NCBI GenBank assembly: GCA_037951165.1
Contig: JBBDHG010000011.1
Coordinates: forward strand, 2,631,001 to 2,695,000
DNA: 64,000 nucleotides
Direction: 5' to 3'
Source: Lophius americanus
Taxonomy: Eukaryota > Chordata > Actinopteri > Lophiiformes > Lophiidae
Shown here: positions 24,801-36,800 of the stretch, one piece after another
Layout: each line of letters opens with the position of its first letter
Numbering within the stretch: position 1 is the stretch's first letter
Position numbers and translations under genes: made by a program
The notes under the pieces: generated by a model
What the model saw: the letters and a program-made list of their open reading frames with translations, nothing else
What the model was told of the DNA's origin: nothing
The model's database searches: none

Positions 24801-27800
24801 CTTAATAATCTGCAAGACGGTGTGATCTGTGCATGTCTAATATACGATAAATGTTATTGGCTGAACAGAATCCTGAGGACACTCACAGATGATGAAGTAT
24901 CCTCTTTGGCAGTAGGAGTTGAGGTGTAATGAATGCCTGCCTGCAAAATTAATAAACAAAAATAAAAACAAATAAAAATAGTGTAAATTAAATAAAACGC
25001 ATGATTCATAAACTGGGCTTTCAACCATCAGTGAATACTGTTAGAAATCTGAAACAGTAGCCCTTCTTTGGATGATGCAAGATCAATTTACACTACAAGC
25101 AGTGCAACACAAACATGGTTGAACCTCAGACAATTTGATCACAGGTGGCGGAACCTTTGCCAGACTTTATTTTCATGATTTATCAATTTCTTTGATAAAT
25201 AAAAATATTTATTCTGAATTGTTCCTGTGTGAGAATATGAAGCTACAGCTGGTAAGTAGCAACAGAAAGGATGATCGATAAAAAATCTATTTCTCCAGTC
25301 TGCACATCAGTCGTCAGCTGGACATGGAGAAGCAGCCTCATGCTTTTCAGAACAGTAGGACTGTGGCAGACACTGAGCAGTCAGCGCATGAGCCAAAAGA
25401 AAAATCCAGGCCAGAGCAGAGGGTCACAAGACCCACTTACAAAGCGTGTCTCCCTGGCTCCACATAGGGAGCTATTGGACGAGTGGTGGCTGAGCTAAGG
25501 GTGGGAGGAAATGAAAAAGGGTTAGATGGAAAAAAAAAACATGTTATAATGGTAGAAGGGATGCAGAGAAAAGGCAAAAGTAAAGTAGAAAGATGGTAGA
25601 AGCTATGATGATAAACATTGATGGAGTGCAGGTGGTGGGTAGGTGGGGTAGGGGTAGGTGTAATGCGAGCTCACCGGTTGGATTGTGGGAGAGTAAGGTG
25701 CTTCTTTGACTGGGCTGTCTGTCCTGGTGAAATCAGAGGGTGCTGACTGGAAAAACAAAGATCCAACATTAAAAACACACTTTGCAGATGCACCAAAACA
25801 AGATTCACAGGTTAGTTGGGTAGAAAACACATAACTGATATTCACATTCATGCAATTTTGTGTGCATCATGCAAATTGTGGTCTTCAGTGACTTATGATC
25901 ATCCTCACAGCTGGTAAGACAGATAATCCACTCGATTCAAAGCTCTGAGCTCACAGCAAAAACATGCAGCAGTTCAGCTTGTTTTCACTTGAATTAATAC
26001 ACATGACCTGGACACAGGTAAAGGTTTTTTTTAAGGAAATAGTAAAGCTAATGCTGTGAATGTAAGTTTATATTTTTAATATCTAAAAGGGTAGAATGAT
26101 ATTGTTAAACTGATGAAACTGCTAAATAAACCAAAAAGACATTATCAACAGATCAACATCCTTACAAATATATCGGGACACTTGTTACTGCCAACCAAAC
26201 ACAAGAAAGGGAGAATGCTGTAAGACAATTCTTTAGATTACAGTTGAGTTAAATCTTCCAAAAGGCTGTTATCCAAATAAATGAGTCATTTGTGCCACTT
26301 CAAATACCTTAACACCAAACTGTGCAATTTAACACGCCATGCTGCCTCCAAACCACAATCGGGCAGGCAGCTTGCCTTGCTAAATAACCAGGGCTGCAGT
26401 TGTCCTTGCTTCCCGTAGCCCACAGGGGGTCCTGACAGGATCTGCTGCTCACGTGGACGGCCCTTTCCTCTGCGATTGGCCACCAAGAATGGGTTTTCTT
26501 TGAAGCAGATTGACTGAGAGTCCACCAGGCATTCTTCCTCTTCGGATACGAGGGATGAATTTATGGTTGTGGATGAACCGACACTATCAGCAGTGGAATT
26601 CTCATTAGGGGAGAACTGTGATCCATGAAGATAATCCGTGTGGTCAGATTGGAGCAGGTGCTCTGTGTTCAGACTGGGGCGGGACTCGGGGTCGAGGTGG
26701 CTGGGAGAATTTGTAGGGAGGCCCAGAGGTTCTAAAGGGGGTCCATACTGGGCCTGCAGGGGGGATTCCATGGGACCAGCTACTTTTACAGAAGTTGGAA
26801 ACTGGACGGGAGCAAAGAGGGAGGACAGACAATATAAGGACCGACAGGAAAGCTGGCGCTCTCAGGAAATGATCAGATATGGAATATCTGAAAGAATATA
26901 CGCTGAAGAAAACAAATGAAAAAATAATCTCAGTTTATACACCCCTTTTTGTGTATATTAACCTTAAATCCCTCCTTGCTCAGAAAAACTATATTCTGAC
27001 AAATCCAGATCAGTATGTCAAAGATGTGCGGCCTTGCTGTTTACAGAGATCATAGGAATTTACTCTGGTTTTGAGCCAAATGAAAAAGGAGAGCCCATTA
27101 ACTTGGAAGAGGCAATTTGTCGAATTTGCGGCAAATCGGTTCTGGTCAAATCCTTTAACACCACAAATCTGAGAAACCATCTCGGGGGCCATCACCAATC
27201 CCAATCGCCGAGCTTTGACAGACAGCCACAGTGGCGGGTGCATCCCAGCAATTGGGGATCACTGTAGATTTCATGCGACAATATAAAAGTGACAGCATGA
27301 CGGGGTATATAGCCAGAGAAATGCTACTGTTCAATATCGTTGAAAAAACAGCATTTAAAGAAACGAGCAAAATAACTAATTAATTACCAAAAGCAGCAGT
27401 CCCCAAATTATACAATGAAGCGAAGGATGATATACTGAAGGAGCGAAAAGAAACTGACTTTAACTCAATCACCTTTGCTATTATTAAAAAAAAGAGTTTA
27501 ATTTAACAATTAAATTGATAATTGTAATTATTTGTATGGCAATCTTCAGCTAAAATGTCCTAATAGTGAGAGCTCTACTAAAGATGTGTTTTTAAATAAC
27601 GTCCTGTCAGTCTCTGAAAGCTAAAACAGTTACCCAATACAAAATCTCTGCTCAGGTTCCTCACTGTCCCTAATTCATGACTTGTTAACTGCTGCTATAT
27701 GTTACAAGACACATTACCACTGTCCAGACTCTTGACCCACCTTAAATAACATCATCAGATAAGATAGACATTCAGACTCCTGCACACTTTCAACTCCTGC

Positions 27801-30800
27801 TTTACTCGAAGAGGAAGGTTGACTCCAATGCAAGAGGGGGAGAAATCCCATAATGTTTACCATATAATCAGATAATAGGAAAATCATGTTTCTACATCCA
27901 AAACAGTGAGAAACACCTCCTGAATGCTTCAAATGAGATACTAACCAACTATGGTATTTTTTTTAGGTCTGACCTTGACATACCCGTTTATAATCAAAAT
28001 AGCCAGACTAAGAATACAACATGTATTGTGGCTCCCTATGTGCTGACTCCAAAAGTTGCTGGTGTGCTGAGGGTCAGTGGGATGGAATGTGAACAAGTGC
28101 CCTTTTGGCTCTGTCACAGACTGTGAAGGACAGCTGGGGTTTTGGTTTGAGGCTGCTGGTTTGTCAGCATGCCATCATGCTGCGGTGAACATGCTGGAAG
28201 AGTCTAAGGAATCAGGAATTGAATCACTTTGTCTCCTTATTTGTACAGCAGTACGAGCAAATTAACTGATTATATTTATTAATGTCAACCATTCAACTAT
28301 TCCGCCATATTAATACAGATTCAAGGAATGAAAGGGAGTTCAGAATTGAATTCTTCTCCTAAGGACGATATCTTATCTCTCTTTCTAAAGAACAATCGTG
28401 TCTTATAAAATCACAAGAAAAGCTCGTCTGCTAACAAATACAGCACAATTGACTTTAGTCACATTTCTAAGCAACTTTTTTTCAATTAGCACCATCTTTG
28501 GTTTATAGCAACACATTTAGAAACAACTTGATGGCATTCACAAAAGGCGAATGTGAAATAGTTTCGGGCGGCTCACACCTGCTTGAGCCGCAAGTCCAGC
28601 TTTGATGCACTGAGCTAGAACAGAGGCAAACCCACTGAAGTCAAATTCCCCTCAACAGTCGAATAGAATGGCCCCCTAAACATACGTAATATAACAGTCA
28701 TCAGCTACCTTTTCTAACTGAGGCTCTTGGTCTGAAAGGCATTAGCATGACCTCAGCAAAATCCATATGATAGTATTACATGTGGACACAAAATAGAATC
28801 AGAATCAGAATGAGTGAAGAGAGAATGAATCAAGACAGAAGTAACAACAAATACCAGAGAGAAGAATAAACCTAGTACCTGTAGGACGGTAAGACGACAG
28901 CACTGTATGTCCACTCAAAGTTACTCCTCTGTGAGCGTAACACTTGTCTGTTCCTCTTAGATGACACCCTCCCTCTGGGTTTGGCACCCCACCCACCCGA
29001 GAGACTCAGTCCAATTCAGAGCCAGTTGAAGGTTTAAAATATCACAGAGGATAGGTCGGTGATAGTGGGCAGCTGTTCCCTTCCTCCACATACTCACACT
29101 CTTTTTTATCAGCCATGACGGTTCCCGTCCTGTGGTCATGATTTGTCATTCAATTTCACCTACTTTCTTTTTGCTTTTTGTTCATATTTATGGACTTACT
29201 TTTGCATTTGTACTCTGGATGAGTTTGTGTCATAATTTTTTAATTTTACTGATAGTTATTCAATCCCGGCTGGTCATATAATCTCATTCATTAATGTGAG
29301 GCACAATTCCATCACACTGATGTGGTGTGTAGGAGTTTGGCCTCCGTCTGTAATGTGGCCGAGGGGGTTACACAGGGAAGGAGGTTAACATTCCTGCTGA
29401 TGAAGGGGCGACTTCCCGGCTCTGGGTCACAGTTTCCCCGGATATAAAAATAAGGGATTCCATGAAGAGGTCTATTCTGAGCCAAGGAGGCCATTTCCCA
29501 CATAGCAGGTACAGAAATACAAGTAGTTTACAACTCGAGGAGAGCACGCTTTAAAGCATGTTACGAAGTTAACAGCATTAACTTAAATTAAGTCAATCTT
29601 CTACTGTTACCTCAAGCCTTGAGAACATCGAGAGTCTTACCCTGTTGATTTTCTGTAGACTGGTTGTGGGCAGTGCTGCCAGGGTTTTGTAGTCAAGTTT
29701 TAGAGGTCCAGTGTGAATGTTCTAGAGAGAAATAAACAAAACAACAGAAGTGATAAGGGGACTAAGCGGAGGTTAATTACCACAAAAAGCTAAAATTTAT
29801 GGATAGAGTGTTAGTTTTAGTGGGTGAGAGGGAACGTTTCCTATGAAGTTAAGGATCCACATCTATTTAGAATGAAAAATAATCTGTGCATCCCTTTTTA
29901 TTGTTAACAAATCAAATGAAAAGATAAATAATTGATAATAAAAAACATTGTCTCTGAGCCATCCCGTTTTGCTGCACCAGAAGAGTTGTAGTTTATACAC
30001 CACTCTGCTGTCGTAAGTACTTTACAGAGCACCAAATAAGTCAGCCGCGACTCAAAATAGTCCCTTTCAATTTTATCATTTATTCATGCTATAAACACTA
30101 TATAGTACCTTACTCTATAAGAAAACTGAACTTTTGTTAAAATACCAAAATTGTATATTTATAATCTATTATCAAATATTTACATACATTGACACAAGTG
30201 AATGGGAAGGTGTTTCCAAAATGGTCGAGAATGCAAGGTGAGCACAGTTACAACAAATAGGCTCAGGTAAACAGTGTCGTAGAAGATTTTAGAGAGAGTT
30301 TAACATAGCGTTGGGTCATTTGCCGAGCATTTGTAGGAACATCCATCAAATAACCGTTTTTCTACTCTACCCAAACAGGACTTTCACCTGTGAGAATATA
30401 GAGCCTCATCATGGGATACAAATTTGTCAGTCCAGTTAAAACCCCGTCCCTTCAATCTATCTTGCATTGTAAAGCTAAGCCAGTTTGGGCTTAGCCTATG
30501 ATGATTTATGAAAGAAAACTGAAAATATGAAATTGCAGTCTTAAATGCCAAGGATTGACAACATGACAACCATTGGAGGTAGTGCAGTCGTGTTTTTGCG
30601 AGCCATTTGCACAGACAAGGCTTCCTGCAGACTTTCTTGATGAGGAGTGTCTCACCTCAGTCTCCTCTTCAAGCAGGCGGGTTGCCTCTTCTCGCTCCAA
30701 GCGCATACGCTCCTTCACCAAGAAAGGAAGGGGGGAGGAGGAGGGGAGTTGGAGGGAAGTCACCCGACCACGCAGCCACACAATAATGCAATGAGAAGTT

Positions 30801-33800
30801 AAGGGGGGTGGGGTGGGTTTACAGAAGAGGAAAGTGTTACAGGGATGAGCAGTGGCGAAAAACAACAGCGGGGATGTGGTATGGAGATGGAATGATTGGA
30901 TGATTGTGTATCACACCAAACACACCAGAGATAAAGGAGAGATGAGAGAGGTACAGAGGGGAAGGAAAGGATAGAATCCGCACACATTAGAAAGTACTCT
31001 ATTCATCAGCTACAGGAGCAGAAAGGGCATGCAAGGTGGGACATTGGAATAGCTCTGCTTAACACAATACCCACACACAGGGTACAAAGAAGCTTCATTC
31101 ACTCAATAACGGACCAAACTGAACTCCTGCCTCTAAACAATTCACTATGATGAGGGGCTTTTCATCATTTTTTAAACATCAAAAATGGAGCAATTATTGA
31201 ATTCTCCAATGTGTTGCCATCTATTGGGCACAATTCAACTTCTATCTTTCCCAGTAAAGCCATGGATTTTCACTCACCACTTTCTCCATCTCTTCTCGCT
31301 CCCACTGTGAAGCCTCTCTCACCATCTCAGACTCCTGGACAAGAGATTTAAGATCCTTTAAACACCAAAACGTCGTAACAAGTCATCCTAACTTGGCTTC
31401 TAATTTTCATATCTATTAATGCTTAGAACAAAAAACTGTTCCTCGTGTGCAGATGCACTAACAATCCCTCACAACCTCATTTGGACAATAAACAAGCTGA
31501 AAAGATGTGTGGGGCGCATGACCGGAGTGAGTCAAACTCCACTGTTCCTGGGAACACCATTCGCTTACACCAAACTGCTGTGGGTGCAAAGTGTTGCTGT
31601 GACAAAATTGCTGAGCTAAACATCTGAGTCACATGTTTACAAAAAACGCACCACAATGATTCCTGGTATGTGGATGATATGACTGACGCCCAACACTGTT
31701 CAGTTTGCTTATTTACAGCTCTTAGACATTATTTTGCCAGTGCATGGTTGCTTAATTTGGTTTTAACTGACCTTAACTGTGCTGGTGATATCATCTTATT
31801 AAAATACACATAATTTACACAGGGTTTAAAAAAAAATTATATAACCTGTAGCGTACCTTCTGCATGATGTCCATCTCCTCTGGGCTCAGGTCTCTGTCTA
31901 TCGATGAGATGCTCTCCATGCTGTTCTTTCGGACTATTCCTGTTGCAAAGGGGTTGGCGATGATACCAGGAGATGCCTAAAAAGTACGAAACAGTGCTTG
32001 GCTTAAAAATCTTGTCTATGCTTAAATAAACCGGTCAGAAAATATTTTAGAAAAAATACTTGCACCTAAATTTAAACAATCAATGTGTTATTTGAAATAA
32101 TCTGAATTTTATAATTTAATAAATATTATTTCTATAAGTGAAAAATATTTGTCATTTCAGATTTATTCAGCTTCTCATGTTGTCTTACTTCCACAGAAGC
32201 CACTCTTCTTGGATCAAAGCCGTCACACACCAGCATAACCAACGAGTCTCCCACAGCGCGGAGCACTCGCACTGCCTCTGTGTGCGTCATCCCCAGCAGG
32301 CTGTGGTTGTTCACCTCCAGGATACGCATGCCAACCTGCAGTCGGCCATCCCTTGCTGCTGCACCGCTCGAGCTCACCTGTTTGAACATCCGCCCACGTA
32401 AACAAGTTGATAAAAACTGTATGTTATTACACGACTACATAATAATTCAGGTCCCCGCAGCAGAACGTGTTCATGGCATCTTGTACTCTTAAGAGTTAAT
32501 CATTGCAATTTTTAATTCTCTGGACAACTATCAAGACTGAACAGGCTTTAAGTTTTAAATAAAGGGGACTATTTTCTCATACCGTAGCCGTAGCTGACCC
32601 CAAATATCTACAATTTTGGAATGAAATTAGCAAATTGCAGAGTTGTGGTATATAAGAACCTTGGAAATGAAGATGCCTTCATCTGTGGAGTCAAAGGGGT
32701 TTCCTGCGTGACCTTTGGCCCCTCCGCGGATACTAATGCCAAGCTTCTCCCCTGGCTGTTTCTGGATAATAATTTCCTTTAAGGGAACACACAGAGCTCA
32801 TCAAGGAAGGCAAGTCATTTAAATGTTAGTAGACGCATATTTGAGATTGTCAGCATTACCTGCATCCCAGGTGGTGAAGGGTCCCTCCGTACCAACATAC
32901 GGATCTCCTGCTTGTTGGCAAGTAAGGCTCGCACAGCTTCTTGGTGTGTGGCGTGACGCAGGTCGATGGAATTCACTTCTAATATTCGGTCCCCAACACG
33001 CAGTCCACTTTGACATGCGAGGCCAAGAGGAATCACCTGGGAATGAGATTGGCCATGGAATGTGAGTCATGGAGGACATTGAAGGAGATGCAAAACCAAT
33101 TTAGAGATGAAGAAATTTCACAAGTTTACCTTTGAGATGAAAACTCCAGGTTCGTTAACGCCAAAAGGGTGACTGGCGTGGTCACTTCCTCCCACAATGC
33201 TCAGGCCTAGCGGACCCCCTGACTTCATTAGGATCACCTCCTGTTTGGAAAATGGTTTGTACTAAGATGTTTAGAAAATATTTAAAGCCTAAATCTACCA
33301 AAAGTGCATCAAGTAAATATACACATTTACAATTTTGACTAAACACACAAACAAACCCACTGCACACACGCGTATCTCTTTACAGGTATAAGAAACTATT
33401 AAGTAATCACCACTATTCTTACATCGTAAAATGCTTCTGTGATATTTTAATGGAAATGATCCACCTTTTGACAAGCTACACTCTACAGTATGTAAAATAG
33501 AGCAAGTCTTCATACCATACACCACCTTCTCTGGAACTGGGGAGCATTAAAGATGAGGCAGGGGTCAAACATTAATGCAGAGGGACTCAGTGAGGTTCTA
33601 CAGCCTGGTCCTTAGAAACTAGAACACTAATCAAAAAGTCACTACAAATATGTCTCACCTCAATGGGATACTCATCCTCCATTTGGCTCAGGTGGTTCCC
33701 AAGAAGGGCAACACCTTCCTCCTCCTGGTCGGGTGAATCTGATGGTTCTGGTGGTGGAGGGGAGTGGGCTCGAGCCCTGGATTGACCTGGAGAACCCCCT

Positions 33801-36800
33801 GGTGCTTTTGGGTCTCGCTCCACCAAGAGGGCGATGGTGGGGGAGGTGCCAGTAAGGAGCGCTACTGCCTGGTCATGCCTGGCCTCTGTCATGTCTACAC
33901 CATTGATCTGGATCAACAGTAAAACCAACCATGGAGGGTGTCAGCCCACTAAGAAACTCCAACGAGCAACAGGCCTCACATGCCATTGGCACAATGAGCG
34001 TTAAAAAATATTTAAATGCTTAAAATGGAAAGAAGCTATCTGTTTACCCAAGAAAATTTCATCTAACATTCTTGGACACTCTAATATAATAAACACTGAG
34101 TTTGTGAATGTAGCAATGTGAGTGCTGTTATTTGAAGAAGAACCCAACACCCATACAAAGTTAAAGGAACAGGCAGAAGAGAAGAGGGAGCAGGGCTAAC
34201 AGTGGGCTGCTACAGGCAGTTAAAGCTGGAAGAGCTTCCTGAAGGGAAAAGAAAAACTCTGAGCAAGCAAAGCTGTTCATTTCCAAAAGAGGCGTGGATT
34301 TCTCCAAAATCAGTCGTGACTATATCACTATTGTAATAAGATCAATACTTTTTATACTCAGCCTTTGTTTACTTAAAACACAAGTGGAAGTTTGTAGTTT
34401 ATCCAAAAAGTTTGATCTTAAGTCAACAAAGGCAACTCAGTGAATCCTGATACAACTTTGTTACCTTCGCCAAGGAAGGAGATTATTATTATTATTGATT
34501 AGATCGTTACTGCATTGATAACTTTAAATACTGTTCTCTGGTCCGAAGTGACAAGCAGAGGTCAGCACTGGCCCGACAGTACCAGATCTTACCATAGGCT
34601 GACATTCTGCCGCGCCCGCTGCCATGGTAATACAGTAGTGAGTCTATTTGTCAGCGGGAAAACAGACTAACTTAACTCCACCCCAACACCATTCCCACCA
34701 CCAAGCAGGCAAGGATATGCACTTAATGCATTTGTGAGCATACAGATGGAAAACTTAGGAGAATACGAAAATGCTACAGACAGATGACAAGAAAATCACT
34801 GAAAAATATGTCAAATAAGAGGAAAACCAGAAAGAAAGTGTAATTCAGGAAACTAAGCAGACATTTTTGAGGGAGAATAATAGCATTAAAGAAACATTTA
34901 AGAGCACTCTCACATTCACCAGGCTGGGAGAGAAAACTCAGGACACGTCAAAATAAATAATCACCAGTCCGTTTATAGACATAGCGTTTCATGAAAAAGA
35001 GTAAAAAGGTGTGACAAGATAAAAACACACAATTCAAAAAAGCAATGAGTGTGATCAGAGAAACGGACATGGGGAAGTCATGCAAGCACGTCTTTGCAGC
35101 AATTCTGCACTATTTAACCACAAAAGCTTCACTGTTTGTGTCTGGAGAAAAGCGCTGATGTTCAAGATAGCGTTTCTTAATCATTCTCCGTCAGCTGTTA
35201 AATTCTGTGTTTTGAGGTCTGAGAAGTTGGATGAGATAATTTTTTTTATGTGGTCAGTATAGAACCCAACAGAAGTTAGTCTAAGGTGGAAAAACTTGTG
35301 AAGCAGTGTTGAATGGGACAAATATTGAAACACAGCAATGAAGATATCCAAGGAATTTTTTCTTTTCAAATGTTTAAGATGCAAGAATCTATGCAAAACT
35401 GAGAATGGGCTTCCAAGTTGAGATAAATATGGAGATCAACATCTTGCTGGGTTGTTTAGCAGACACAAAAACTAAAGTCCAATCGAGAGAAGATTATCCC
35501 TCTTTCTCACATTCATTGAAAACATAATGAAAACCCTGTTTTGATCACACTGAATACCATGATGCATATCATGATGTGTATTACTCACAGAGATCACCCT
35601 GTCTCCTACATGCAGTGTGCTGTCTCTGTGTGCCGCTCCCCCTTCTGCGATGCGAGAAATGTATATTCCCTATAAACAGACGAGAAATAATTGATTAGGT
35701 TTGTATGCACTTTTTTTTTGTTTGATTAAAAACACAGAGAAAATAACCGTTTACATACTGCTACTAAAAATGGTAACTATTCTACAAATCACATCAGGCC
35801 CTCTGCTGTCTGTCTCTTGAATTAGACAGAGTCAATGTTCATTACAGTCAAAGTGCTGTAATGAACTGAACTGGAGGAATTTACCCCTCAGTTAGATATC
35901 CCACAGCGGATATCTATGCCAAAAATAAGTTTCTTTATTCACACCAATGGCATACATTGTAGAAGTCGACCTGGGAGATTAAGCAGTTCCCAAAGATTGT
36001 GTTATTATCCTTATGGAGCTCGATATACTCAGGTGCTAAAAATGTAACTTCCATTATAAAGAAGTGGTTTGGAATGGATATTAAGATGAGCAGCGAAACA
36101 TGCTATCAGTCAGATGTAACAGCAAAGATGTGATTAGATTCATCACGGGAATCAAATCACATCTTTGCCACTGCCTGAAAAAGCCCTTACCCAGCATCCA
36201 CACATTAATTAAATAACTTACATATTGTCATAAATGCATTTACATTGAAACTTATTAAAAGTATAGACTTTGATCATTCCGACTCTACAGCACAAGCAGC
36301 TCATCAAACATCAAAACCTTTGAGACGTACTGCCACCTTACTTGGGTCATTAACATTTCTTTTACTAAATAAAAATTCCATCTGTCTTACCAGAACAATG
36401 TGTGTAAACACATGCAGGGGCAAAGCCTACTCAACCCCCATCTCAGAATCACTGGCAAGCCAGCATTTTCACTGCATCCATTCAAAAAAAAAAAAAAAAA
36501 ACTTTGAAAGAGACAAGACTTGCAGTCACATGTTTAAAATCCTCAGGTTTATGAATCTTTTCCTTTTTGTGTGGCCGCGTGCTGCAACGCAGTATTGTAG
36601 TGGCCCAAATATACACCTCAGCCTGTCCGATTACATCTGACCTATCCGATGTCAAGGCTGGCTATTCATATCCGTGTTGCCCTGGTGATGACTGTAAACG
36701 CTGCTGCTCCCTGTAATGGAAAGATCCCGGTGACTGAGACAGTTTGGGAACTTTGTGACCCAACTTTCATTGCTTACCAGTAATTTAGGGATTGTATTGT

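Larger units (their letters stand above)
26802..29640 (-). other. scrib intron w28-w29
   Basis: 2.8 kb. It contains a hAT transposase pseudogene (27016-27500) on the opposite strand and the candidate microexon 28579-28614. Open frames near 28805-29503 have no recognisable similarity. Confidence 0.75.

Noticed and set aside
36245..36640. Plus-strand 131-codon frame
   Set aside because: It crosses an A run and AT-rich intron, has no domain or family pattern, and is likely chance.
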